A DNA stretch of 44,173 bases from Mesostigma viride. Taxonomy: Eukaryota; Streptophyta; Mesostigmatophyceae; Mesostigmatales; Mesostigmataceae. The stretch's first letter is position 1, and each line of letters begins with the position of its first letter. The stretch is from assembly GCA_009746045.1 (NCBI GenBank), contig RPFO01001145.1, positions 1 to 44,173 of the forward strand, given 5' to 3'. Shown here in pieces: positions 1 to 10,034 of the stretch. Under the pieces are notes generated by a model, which was not told the origin of the DNA, did not search any database, and saw only the letters and a program-made list of their open reading frames with translations. A program made the translations under genes and the position numbers.

Positions 1-2
1 CT

Positions 3-794
3 CGGGGGTCCGCGATTGCGACTCAAGTACGGGTCTTTACGAACAACTTGTGCCAACTCCCGGAACTAATGAGGCATCGGACGGTGACGGTGCGGAATTG
101 TAAGGGGCTCGCGCCGTGGTTCGTGGGGGCCGGCACAAGTCTGACGAAGGCAAAATGTGCCGTGCTGATCTTCCGGTTTGCGTGGCAGGTGCTGGCAGAC
201 CAGGAGCCCGATTCTTACAATGCCTGGCTGGAAGAGAATCCAGGGTTTTCTGACAAAATTAAAAAACTGACGGGGGAGGACAGTGACCGTGCCGTGCAGA
301 GGTTCGGATACTTTCGTTCGCCAACGGCCGAGGAAGGGAGGGCCATTCTCCGGACGCACTCCAAGAAGGATATGGCGGCCGCGTGCTCGCAGGATTTGAT
401 CACCATGGACTTGAATCCGTCCGAGTGGTCAGATGCATCTGACCGTGAGGCAGTACTTGAGCTCACGAACACCGCGTTGGGCTACATGCTCGCGTACGAC
501 AAGCCTTTCGTGTTTGCGCAGTTTGCCGTGCTGGACGGCAACCACTACACGCAGATGTTGAAGTCCGTGATTTTTGAGGGCTCAGACGAGCAAGTGAGGA
601 CTGCGATAGCTGGCGAGATTGCGGGTAAACAAAAGGGCAAGTACGTGGAGACAATCGAGCAGGCGTTTGATTTGTGGAAGGGGTTGGTGAGGGACGCGGA
701 CAAGTTCATGTACACCAATCTGGACGTGCTCAAGGGCTGGGAGGTGGAGGGGGAAGCACTGATCCCGCCCATGAAGGACATGCGGACGCCAAAG
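3..794 (+). CDS. Unknown protein, exon 1 (5' partial)
   Basis: The frame is open from base 3 through 794, so the gene probably begins left of the window; no convincing start is visible (the first internal ATG is at 69). I do not recognise the protein. The product is soluble-looking, mixed alpha/beta in composition, with no signal peptide or membrane segment in the visible part. The frame closes at 834-836, but a donor-like GTAAAT starts at 795 directly after a complete AAG codon. An acceptor TGCAG ends at 1635, and the next open frame begins in the same phase (GGG AGA GAG). I therefore infer that this is exon 1 of a gene continuing at 1636 and 4001. The splice call rests on consensus and phase only. 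Confidence 0.5.
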
Positions 795-1635
795 GTAAAT
801 ATAACGGATCGGGTGTGGGAACGTTTTAGGCACTAGATGTGATTTTTGTTCGCCGACGGCCGTTGGAACCTGGAAATTAGTGTGTGATTTTTCTTGCGCC
901 AACGGCCGTTGGAACCTGGAAATTTGGGTGATATTTTTCTTGCGCCAACGGCCGTTGGAGTCTGGAAATTAGGGTGTCATTTTTCTTGCGCCAACGGCCG
1001 TTGGAGTCTTGAAATTAGGGTGTCATTTTTCTTGCGCCAACGGCCGTTGGAACCTGGAAATTAGGGTGTGATTTTTCTTGCGCCAACGGCCGTTGGAACC
1101 TGGAAATTTGGGTGATATTTTTCTTGCGCCAACGGCCGTTGGAACCTGGAAATTAGGGCGTGATTTTTCTCGCGCCAACGGCCGTTGGAACCTGGAAATT
1201 AGGGTGTCATTTTCATTCGCCAACGGCCGTTGGAACCTGGAAATTAGGGTGTGATTTTTCTCGCGCCAACGGCCGTAAGAACCTGGAAATTTGGGTGATA
1301 TTTTTCTTGCGCCAACGGCCGTTGGAGTCTGGAAATTAGGGTGTCATTTTTCTTGCGCCAACGGCCGTTGGAGTCTGGAAATTAGGGTGTCATTTTTCAT
1401 TCGCCAACGGCCGTTGGAACCTGGAAAATAGGGTGTGATTTTTCTTGCGCCAACGGCCGTTGGAGGCTGGAAATTAGGGTGTCATTTTTCAATCGCCAAC
1501 GGCCGTTGGACTCTTGAAATTAGGGCTTGATTTTTGTTCGGGAACGGCCGATCTTCCAAAGTGAGGGGACAAAATGTCAGGTCGTGTGTTGTATGACAGT
1601 TTTTTTGTTTCAAACATTGTGACTCATGCATGCAG
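795..1635 (+). other. Predicted intron 1, filled with a minisatellite
   Basis: GT (795) to AG (1635), phase 0, joining two open frames that need no correction at the junction. A T-rich tract near 1600-1615 precedes the acceptor. About 710 of its 841 bases are the 46-bp tandem repeat listed separately. Confidence 0.5.
852..1560. repeat. 46-bp minisatellite with palindromic core
   Basis: About 16 head-to-tail units. The core CCAACGGCCGTTGG is a perfect 14-bp palindrome, followed by an AACCTGGAAATTAGGGTGT-like arm and a T-rich TTTTTCTTGCG stretch. Unit starts (GCC of the core) are at 852, 898, 944, 990, 1036, 1082, 1128, 1174, 1219, 1265, 1311, 1357, 1403, 1449, 1495 and 1541, so the period is 46 apart from one 45-bp step. 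The outermost units are degenerate. Variants AACCTGG and GTCTGG alternate in blocks. A related half-palindrome occurs at 3212-3226 inside exon 2. Confidence 0.95.
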
Positions 1636-3881
1636 GGGAGAGAGGCGCACCGGAGGGTTGCCCTGATCGGAGGGGGGCTGAATGCAGAAGACGAGGCCGT
1701 TTCCAAAAAGTCGAGGGGGACGGCGCTGCTGGAAGTGCACAACTATTTCAAGACGCACATGGAGGAATCCTGGAATAAGCCGGAGGTGCCCCTGCAGGAC
1801 CAGAAAGAAATATGGAATTTGATTCATGGAGTTTCAAGCAGCACTGAGAAGGCAAGGAAGGAAGGGGAGGGGGAGGAGGGTGGTGAGGAGCGGGTTGGAG
1901 GGCGTTTGAACGAGGGTGGTTTGTCCGAATCGGAGAAAACCCAAGTCTACGACTTCATCTCGGCTGTGAAGGATGAAACGATCACGTCGGACGGGAGTAG
2001 ATGTGGAATACCGATTGAGGACAAGCTGGCCAAGGAGCTTGCAGAGTTTCTGGACATCGTGGCCGCGGACAAGCTGGACGGGGAGGGAAGGGTTATGAGG
2101 AAGGGGGGGGGATCAAACAGGAAGGGTGGAGGAGTTTAGCCCGCTTTCGATTATGGCCGTCTATCATGGCAACCGTGAAGGCCAAACACGTTCCTCCTCA
2201 GTGCTTGTATGACCTGACATACATGGCCAAGATCTTCTGGGAGGTGATGGTCCACCTTTTCATGATCTACAAGTCTGAATCTGGGAAGTACCCCAACGCA
2301 CGCGAGCTCGGCTGGTTGCCGATGCAGCCTTCGGAATCCGACAGCGCCCTTCAGAGGGTGGCCGATACGGTCGCTGTAGCTGCCAAGAGAATAAGGGTGG
2401 CTATCAGGCCAACTGGGAGGGACGATTCCACCTTCCCACTTGCACTGCTGGAGAGGACGAATTTGACGACCAAGAAGGAAACGACATGGGCAATCCTGAC
2501 TGCGCCCGAACCCCCAACCGAGCAGGCTGTGGTGCCCCAACCCGTACAGCCTGTGGCGGGGGCTGTGGCGGTGACGGGGGCTGTGCCGGAGGAAGGCGAA
2601 GCCGAACATGCGGAGGCAGAGGACGTCCAGTCGGGTCGCCAAAAAAGGTTGGGGGAGAAGCGGGAACCCACGCGGAAGTTTGGGTCGGAGGAGATGGCAT
2701 CCGAAATCGAGCAGCAGGGCCCGTGGACTTCTAAGGAAGTTTACGGGTCTGAGGGGGAGCCGATCTGTGAGTTCACTATGAAGACTTTCGCGTGGGAGAC
2801 GGGCGACGGGCCGACACGGTTGGCTCAACTGGTAAAAAATGCAATGGAAGGGTTCGAATTTGTTTCGGGGAATAAGGAGGGGAAGGGAACCGAGGAACGG
2901 CCGGATATCAAGAATGGGGTAGTGTTGCTGAATTTGGGACACCACGCCAAGCTGTGGGACGATAAGGAATTGTTGAAGGGTCACAAGGGTGCGTGGGTGG
3001 AGAAACGGGACTGGAAGGCGGCGGAGGATTGTGGAGATTTCAAGGGTGTGAAAGACGAATGGTCGCATGTACTAGGCGATTTGACGTCTCGGGGACGGGC
3101 CGAGGACGTCAGCCCACCCGTGATCTTCATTGGGTCAAAGGAGCAGGTGGATGGGTTTAAGGTCCTTCTGAAGGTACTTGGGAAGCGGCCAGCGGAGGAT
3201 TTTTCCAATCCCAACGGCCGTTCGGGCAAGGAAATTGCGGGTGGAGCCCAGAAGCGTCCGCTGGAGAAGTCAGGCGGTGCCACCAAAAAGAAACGGCGGA
3301 AGCGCGCTGTCCAGGAGACCCCCGCGGCCGAAGACGTCTCAATGGGGACGCCCTACCCTCATGATGTCGGCGTTCTCCCGGAGGGGGATGATGAGGATGT
3401 CGGGTCACAGGGGGGTGATGATGGGGAGGGCGGTGATGAGGGGGGCGGGAATGAGGGTGGTGATAAGGGGGGCGGGTCGAAGGACGGAGAGGGGGGGGTT
3501 CGAAGGGCGGAGAGGGGGCGGGTCGAAGGGCGGAGAGGGGGGGGGCCAAGGACGGAGATGGGGGGGGGGAAGGGCGGAGAGGGGAGGGGTCGAAGGGCGG
3601 AGAGGGGGGCGGGTCGAAGGGCGGAGAGGGGGCGGGTCGAAGGGCGGAGAGGGGGCGGGTCGAAGGGCGGAGAGGGGGGCGGGTCGACGGGGGCTGTTGA
3701 GGGGGCGTGTCGACCGGCGCATCGGGTTCAGGGGGGAGGGGGGGGAGGGGAGGGAGGCTCGAAGGGGAATTCGGGGGCGTCGGGGGGGGGATGTTGGGGC
3801 GTGCCGTCGACTACTGCAAAAAGCTCCTTTCGCCTGGCGGGCACGTTCGATCAAGAGCAACGGCTAGTCATCTGTCAAAGG
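1636..3881 (+). CDS. Unknown protein, exon 2 (frame interrupted at G runs)
   Basis: This continues exon 1 in phase. The frame runs to 2139 and then closes, but one extra base in the nine-G run at 2103-2111 would carry it into the long open frame that includes 2166-3890. The middle part has an Ala/Pro/Val-rich segment (about 2505-2600) and basic stretches. From about 3400 to 3800 it degenerates into a G-rich minisatellite built on CGAAGGGCGGAGAGGG, where the true frame is lost. The exon ends at 3881 before GTAAGT. The only frame joining productively to the acidic exon 3 is frame 2, giving ...SHLSKG/DESEEE. So there is one more frame step inside the G-rich tract. No recognisable domain. Confidence 0.4.
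3440..3760 (+). repeat. G-rich coding minisatellite
   Basis: Imperfect tandem copies of a ~21-24-base unit like GGGTCGAAGGGCGGAGAGG with many G runs of 5-9. Every frame on both strands stays open here because of base bias, so ORFs in this tract are not evidence of coding. Run-length differences among the copies explain the loss of frame in exon 2. Confidence 0.85.
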
Positions 3882-4000
3882 GTAAGTTAATCTGAGTGAA
3901 TATGGTCAGTTAAATTATGATGTTTGCATATTCTCAAGTTTGATTTGCGAATGTAATGATAACTAATTGCGCCGCTCGTCATTGCTTGTCCCACCCACAG
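3882..4000 (+). other. Predicted intron 2
   Basis: 119 bases, GTAAGT donor and CCCACCCACAG acceptor, much richer in A/T than its flanks. Exon 2 in frame 2 leaves one base (G3881), which with GT at 4001-4002 forms a Gly codon and opens the acidic GDESEEE frame. Consensus sites, composition and phase all agree. Confidence 0.65.
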
Positions 4001-4768
4001 GTGACGAGTCTGAAGAGGAGCCGCCAAAGGATGACGCGCATGGCGGCCCACCCAAAGGGTTTGAGGAAGATTCGGAAGAATCGGAAGAATCGGAACCTGA
4101 GGAGGAAGCGCCACCTGAGGAGGAAGCGCCACATGCACGTGTCACAGTTACCGCAACCCAGCCCAAGCCACTAGACAAGAAAGTGCCACCACCAAGTTGG
4201 CAGCCTTGGATGGAGAATCTGGAAGGTGGGGGGGGGGAAACGGGCCGTGCCCCGCTCGCCTGTTGGATGTCCGGTTTCGGTATTGTGCAAGCACGGTGGT
4301 GAATTTTGCCAGTATCGGAAGAACAAAAACAAAAACCATGATACGTTGTGGAAGCCCACGTGGGCTGCTGATTCGGTGGATAAACTCAATTCAGACCCAA
4401 TGAAGCTGGTGCCTGATTTCCACGTCGACACGTTCCTGGTGCATGGAGTCGTTCGAAAGGTGGATACTAAAACGGGCGTGTGGTACATTAAATTTTGGGC
4501 AGAAGGGTGTGACGAAAAGGGAATCTGGATTAATAGGAAGCAGGGGACGATGCCCAACAGAATTTTCCCGGTACAACAAGACGAGATGCGGAACTGTTTC
4601 AAGCCACCTGAGGGAACGTATTTGGAGTGGTGGATGGACAAGGGGTACTTCCCGGCGACCAGATCTTCCCCAGCGACCAGATCTTCCCCACGACTCCAAG
4701 ATAAGGGGGGAGACCAAGCCGCAGGGCAGGGCAAACGAAAACCTAAAGGGAAGGCTGGCGCGAGATGA
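4001..4768 (+). CDS. Unknown protein, exon 3 (acidic tail, frame step at a G run)
   Basis: Exon 3 begins with an acidic, Glu/Ser/Pro-rich segment with a repeated PEEEAP motif. The frame then changes at the long G run near 4227-4237 and continues as a basic domain (about 4240-4640) with the stretch VVRKVDTKTGVWYIKF, weakly reminiscent of the short beta-barrel 'reader' folds (Tudor/chromo-like). That is a guess from pattern only. A tandem ATRSSP ATRSSP copy and a Lys/Gly-rich tail end at TGA 4766-4768. The acidic-then-basic layout suggests a nuclear or chromatin protein, but nothing in the sequence proves it. Confidence 0.45.
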
Positions 4769-5344
4769 GCGGGAGGGGGGTGTAAAGAAGCCCAGCGGAC
4801 GGGCACCTGTAAAGAAACGCCTGTTAGTAGATAGTTAGATAGCTTACTTGATCTGAACTCGTGTACATTTGTAAAGATCGATCTGTACATCTGTCTCCAG
4901 AGCATTAACTTGAATATTCAAAGTTCAAGTGGGAATTACTGGTTGGGTTGTGCACAGGCTTGTGCACAATTTTGGCAATAATTATAATTCGTTCTATAAA
5001 TAGAACTCGCGGGGTCGTGGAGAGGGTTGTGCAATTGTAAATAATCTACAACTTGTCTCACTTGCTTACCCTCCGAGTGCATGACACTTTGACAAAAACA
5101 GCCAATTTTACCACGACTTGAATAAATTTTAATAAATGTTAATAAATTTTAATAAATTTAAGCAATCTAGTAATGAAAAGTGCACGCGGAAAGCGCACCA
5201 CTGACCAAATGGCATGAAATGGTAATGATTTCATGTGGAAACGCATTCACAATGAGCATCAATTGTCATGTATTTGTTGAAATGGCGTCTCCTCAAGTAA
5301 TAAAATTTGGCATGGGTATTGTAGATTGATTGTGGGCCCCCCCA
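4769..5344. other. Intergenic, A/T-rich
   Basis: No gene seen. A TATA-like TATAAATA lies near 4996 and a tandem AATAAATTTTAATAAATGTT tract at about 5120-5160; both may simply be A/T-rich spacer. Confidence 0.5.
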
Positions 5345-5445
5345 CGTTTGAGCCCCAAATTCAGCTGTGAATATCACAATCGCTTCGTCTTTCTTAGACG
5401 CACATGTGTATGCTGATATAATTTTCCAAAGCTATAACGCACTAT

Positions 5446-6125
5446 ATGGCGAATAAACGCGCCTCGACGCAACGCAGCCTGGCGGCTGCGCTCGGCAATG
5501 ACAATACGTCTGCAGCTCCGGCTGCAAGCCATCAGGGCCGGAAGGCAGTGCTGCCACTAGTCGCACACTGGTGGTCGTCCAGCACCCTCCCGGGCTTCCT
5601 GCCTCGCCTTCAGCCTGGCCTGAGCCAAAACGCAGCCGCCCAACCGAACCGAGCTGGTCCATGAGCGCGATTTTGACGTTGACGGGTTATTTTCCACCTT
5701 CAACGATATCCAGACCCAGCTATTTCGACATGCCACCCCTCAAGATACTGGAGTTCGTGTTTTATGGGTCATACGCCTCCCTTCTCGACATGTGCCAACG
5801 CCTTCAACGCCTTTGCCGCTTCCGCACTGGCCCTGACGGCCGGTTCACAATGCGACAACATGCTGAGAACCTGGCCAGCTGGTCTCGCCCCCGTCTTCAG
5901 CTCGGCGCCCTCTTTTCCATCCTTGACCGCTCTGTCACGGACCTCTGGACCCCCTCCCCCTTGACCGAATCCACCTTCCTCCTCCACCTCCAAGCAACCA
6001 TCTCACAGCACGTGACGCCCCTAGCCGCAGATGTGGCGGCAATGGGCGGCACGCTGGCTGCTGAGCTCCCCACCATCTCCACCGCCACTTCCAGCCTCCT
6101 CGCCTCCTCCACCGCCACCACCCCC
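5446..6125 (+). pseudogene. ORF1p-like protein of half-LINE copy 1, part 1
   Basis: Opens ATG at 5446 with an N-terminus (KRASTQRSLAAAL) shared with copy 4 (KRPSTQRSLADAL). A frame step near 5570 moves to the second frame, which runs to the hAT insertion at 6126. The latter part (QHVTPLAADVAAMGGTLAAELPTIST) is closely similar to copy 2. It is followed across the insertion by a predicted coiled coil and then a C-terminal domain with LTF, LDDDLTLAQQQ and HKPWQ. That order (N-terminal tail, coiled coil, compact C-terminal domain) is like LINE ORF1 nucleic-acid-binding proteins; this is inference from architecture. Confidence 0.65.
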
Positions 6126-7526
6126 CAGTGAACAGCCATACGGCGTATAATACGCCGTATGGCGCGTATTATACGCCATACGCAAGATTTCCGTATGGGT
6201 ATGGGAAAAAAAATACGCACTGCGTATGGTTTGCGTATTTTTTGCGTATTGCGTATTTTTTGCGTATTTTTTGCGTATTTTTCCAGGTAAATAGGTGTAC
6301 GTTTATTCCAAATATAGCCAATAGGTAATCCCTGCTAAGCCTAGGGGTATTTTTTGCGTATTTTTTGCGTATGAACCGCGTTCGAAGTAGCTTCTGGCAT
6401 CATTTTGGACGGCAGTGGAGCCGGAACTAGACTGTATCTAGGCGACCTGGAACTCCGCGACAAATAAACGACATGCAGGTGCCAAGCTGGCCGTGCATGT
6501 ACGACTGTACGTGCATTGCTGCAGATTGCTGCGTGTCGGACTAGGGTCTAGGAGACGAAGGACGAGGAAATTAGGTGACGAAGTTATGTTGTCTGCCAAC
6601 AAGGGCGCGCATCTGGCACCTAACATTTAATCGTAGCACAATTGACATCCAGGCACCATGGCTAGCGACGGTGATGGTGTGGGTCTATGGAACACGATGA
6701 TGACTGGGCCGACGAGATGCAGGCCGTATTCGAGACTGTCTGGACACACATCGTGAAAGAACAGACTCTCAACAAGAAAGGGCAGCCGACAGGTAACTAC
6801 AAGCTAAGTGACGTGCACACTTTTGGATGCAGAATTCTCGGGTTCTACCACCCGAGCAAGGCTAGCACCCGCCATATCATGGGCGCTACGTACGCGAAGG
6901 AGGCAAGAGTGAGCGAGTGCAAGAGGCCGCCGGAGGCATTACGTCGCAGGCTGCGGGGTATTTGGTGTGACTCGCGATGCACATAAATGCCTTATTTAGC
7001 CATGCAGGCTGCTGCTAGCCAGCCACCGTACCATATGTGTTAATGGTTTAGGGAAGCTGGGTCGGGTTGCTGGCATGCATGGTATCCTGCACGCTAGCCA
7101 CATTGTTGGCAGCCCTTATGGATTCTTGCTTCATGTAGATCAATATTGCATGGTGGCCTACCACGAGTAGGCAAGATGTCTGTTTCTGGCACAATGTCTT
7201 ATTACTTTTGGCAAGTTGGCCGACTGACCGTGTGCTATTTACAGACATTATTAATAACAACAGATGTACAATGCTTGTATTTGTAGGCATGCAGCGACGG
7301 CAACGGCAATATTATGTGATGATGTGTTAAATAAAGGCAAGTGGTGTTGCAAGAACACACAAAAAACATGCCTGATTGGTCAGAATGTTGAAGAACCCCC
7401 TGAACCATGCAAAAAACAGCATTTTCAAGAGTCCCCGTATGGTTTGCGTATTATACCCCGTATGGCGTATTATACACCATACACAAGGGCCCCGTATGGC
7501 TGCGTATTGCGTATGGCTGTTCACTG
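6126..7526. mobile_element. hAT-type non-autonomous DNA transposon
   Basis: The ends are CAGTGAACAGCCATACG (6126) and its reverse complement CGTATGGCTGTTCACTG with small differences inward (7526). They are flanked by a perfect 8-bp target duplication CCACCCCC at 6118-6125 and 7527-7534. An 8-bp duplication and CA..TG ends are typical of hAT elements. Subterminal regions carry many GCGTAT/ATACGC motifs and nested palindromes. No full transposase is present; a 99-residue ORF at 6687-6986 is unrecognised. Excising the element plus one duplication (1409 bp) rejoins the host ORF in frame. Confidence 0.88.
6687..6986 (+). CDS. Unrecognised 99-residue ORF inside the hAT-type element
   Basis: Starts MEHDDDWADEM and shows acidic then basic composition. 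No hAT transposase signature (no zinc finger or C-terminal dimerisation block) can be seen. A GGTAAC at 6792 could be a splice donor, so this could be one exon of a captured or decayed gene. Coding status uncertain. Confidence 0.25.
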   Translation: MEHDDDWADEMQAVFETVWTHIVKEQTLNKKGQPTGNYKLSDVHTFGCRILGFYHPSKASTRHIMGATYAKEARVSECKRPPEALRRRLRGIWCDSRCT

Positions 7527-7534
7527 CCACCCCC

Positions 7535-8003
7535 ACCTCCGACGCCATCACCGCCCAGCTCCGCGACATCGACCAGCGTCTTAAGGACAACGCCATCGCT
7601 ATCGAGGTTCTGCAGAACACCGCAGGCCTCACCGCCCAGGCGGTGAAGGACATTGCCGCCAAGCCAGCCCCGGCTGGCCTGGCCGGCGATGCTCCTCCCA
7701 TCACCACCTGGGCGGACATGCTTAAGCAACATACCACCTCCACCACCTCCGCCGTCGCAGCCCAGCTTCAACGGCAGACGCTTGACCTCCGCGAGGAGGC
7801 CGAGCTCGCCAAGCGCAGCCTCAACGTCATTGTCAAGAACTTCAAGATGGAGGAAGGTGAGAATTCCGAGAAGCTTGCACGTGCGTTTGAGAGAGAAATC
7901 CTTGGTCGCATGGGCCTTAACGGTGAGATCGAGCTGGCCGCCCACCGCCTTCCCCGCGCGCGCGGGGTAAGGCAGGGCCGCCCCCCCTCCTTCTCACCTT
8001 TAA
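7535..8003 (+). pseudogene. ORF1p-like protein of half-LINE copy 1, part 2
   Basis: Resumes the frame after the hAT element with the region matching copy 2: LTAQAVKDIAAKPAPAG, WADMLKQHTTSTTS, LDLREEAELAKRS and LPRARG. Heptad-like Leu/Ala/Glu patterning supports a coiled coil near 7540-7830. A two-base GC expansion in the CGCGCGCG run near 7955 puts the following LTF motif in another frame. The piggyBac-type insertion then cuts the ORF at TTAA 8000-8003. Confidence 0.7.
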
Positions 8004-9723
8004 CACGTCGTACGTCAAAACTCAGTCCTAAAAATAGGACTGAGTATGCCAACTTTGAGATCATGTAGCGGTAAGGGTAGGGGGGTACCCCATATGTTTG
8101 ATATGCATCAGAGCACTCAATATCATGCTAATGCTTGGGCATATGCCTAAAAAATCATATGTTGACCAAATCATGTAAAATTTTACAAGGGTGTCAACCC
8201 ATGCTCGCGATTTGGCAATTTTCTGTGGAAGGACGAGTTGGGAAAATTCAATAAAATCCATATGCATGTTGAAAAAATATAGGCGTGTAAACAATATAGT
8301 TCTTGACACATGGCAAAAAACTGGGCTCAATTTGGCCACAGCCTCTACCTGAAACTCACCAAAAACCACCAGCCCTAAGAATGGGTTTCGAGGTTGCTAG
8401 CAATGTGCAAGCATGTAAGTGCGGTCATACTACACACCACCGTGGCAACCAACCATGCCAATCAACTCATTTCCCTTCTAGCATAACAGGAAAACATACT
8501 TGCATCATCATATTGCAGTTATATTATACCTTAGTATATGTGTGAGAGCCTATGCACGCACGTAGGGAATGGGCATTGATACCTACCTACAAAGGGTTTT
8601 ATTATGAGCCTTAACCACCAATATAATGGGTAGGTTAAGCATATTTCAATTGTTTTTAACAAGAATAGAGATGGCTAACACTGTTTTGCCTTGCCATGGC
8701 ATGGCCAACATACTTGCTGGCACATGATGACAGTGGTTTATCACCAAGATTCTTCACTCACCCGTATAAGCTTGAAAGCACGCTGGATGCAGCCCATGGC
8801 CATACAATCACGCAGTATGAACGTAGCAAAAGAATAACTAACATCTATGAAGGTATTTAAACCCATACAGCGCCTAAAAAACTGCAAAAGTACACTAGGG
8901 TAAGGCAAATGCCTGGTAACATCATAAAAAATGGGGGGTTTAGAGAGGGGCAGGCAACGGTCAAGAAAGCGCATCAAGATTCGAAACTGACAGCGCCTTG
9001 CAAGCTCAAACTCATGTAAGAACATAACAAAACGATGAGGTGACGATATTTCAGCTTTACCGTGCACGGATGGCGTTATCTTGGCCCAGGCGGTGCCCGC
9101 AAAAGTGACACTTGCGGCACACAAACCATGACATGACAGAGTGGTCGAAATAATCAAATCTTTACTGCCGCTGACTTAATTCTACACACATGCATGATAA
9201 TAAGTAGAAAGAAGCATATAAACCCTTCGAACTGCACCGTAAAGTAAATTTAGTCATCAATTCCGTCAACCTGCCTGGTCGCAGTTTTTTCCAGCAAGAG
9301 CAGTGCCGACACCTGGTAAATCGCATCCCCGGGAGCTAAAAATTGGTTTGTGTCATCTTTAGGACATATTAAATCTATTTCCTGGGTTTTACCAGCTAAA
9401 TCGTCCGCAAACGTAAACTGCATGCATGGGCGCAAGCCGCCATGGCTAGGTCGTGCATTTCCGGAACTCACGTTTCACGTGAAAAAGTACCCTTACCACC
9501 TGTACTTTGACCGTACATTTAGCCGCCCAAACAAAATCCAAAAAAATCGCAAAAATATGTCTAAGAAAGGTCATTTCACGTAGTATTTGAATAAATTTTG
9601 AGGGAATTTTTTTGACAAACATTCCGACTTGGGCGAATTTTCTACGAAACCCAAAAACTCAGTCCTAAGAATAGGACTGAGTTGAACTCAGTCCTAAGAA
9701 TAGGTGCAGTGACGAACGACGTG
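8004..9723. mobile_element. piggyBac-type non-autonomous DNA transposon
   Basis: Inverted ends CACGTCGTACGTCA (8004) and, on the other strand, CACGTCGTTCGTCA (ending 9723), flanked on both sides by TTAA (8000-8003 and 9724-9727), the target site of piggyBac elements. Subterminal palindromes ACTCAGTCCTAxxAATAGGACTGAGT occur once at the left end (8018-8045) and in a duplicated form at the right end (9657-9704). The 1.7-kb interior has no ORF longer than about 140 codons that looks coding, so it is probably moved in trans. Removing it joins TTT AA/G ACC, matching copy 2 (TTT AAG TAC). Confidence 0.82.
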
Positions 9724-9727
9724 TTAA

Positions 9728-9987
9728 GACCCCGGGGGACAAGATTTCTTTTCTCAGACGCCGCAAGCGGCTCGAGAAGACTCTCTTCACCCTTGATGAC
9801 GACTTGACCCTGGCGCAGCAGCAACCGGCGACGGGAGCTATGGCCGACCTACCTCCAGCTCCGGCAGACCAAGGCGGGGCAGCCGGTGTACTGGATGAGG
9901 GGGCGGCCATCTACGTCGGCCACAAGCCCTGGCAGGCGACCCCCCCCCCCCCCGCGGCCCCAGCGACTCCAGACGCCCCAGCTTAGG
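9728..9987 (+). pseudogene. ORF1p-like protein of half-LINE copy 1, part 3
   Basis: Encodes the C-terminal end matching copy 2: DKISFLRRRKRLEKTLFTLDD, LTLAQQQ and, after a one-base frame slip near 9825 and its compensation near 9895, HKPWQ. It ends at TAG 9985-9987. The C-terminal block is conserved in copies 1, 2 and 3, which suggests it is the functional core of the protein. Confidence 0.7.
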
Positions 9988-10034
9988 GGAATAAAGCAGT
10001 AGTAGTGCAGAATAGATAGACCGTGGCCATGTAC

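Noticed and set aside
852-1560. Regular 46-bp repeats resembling a CRISPR array
   Set aside because: Units are contiguous with no unique spacers, the period is that of a minisatellite, there are no cas genes, and the genome is eukaryotic.
3157-3867. Several ORFs on both strands in the G-rich tract
   Set aside because: Low-complexity DNA keeps all frames open; only the frame that joins across intron 2 was kept.
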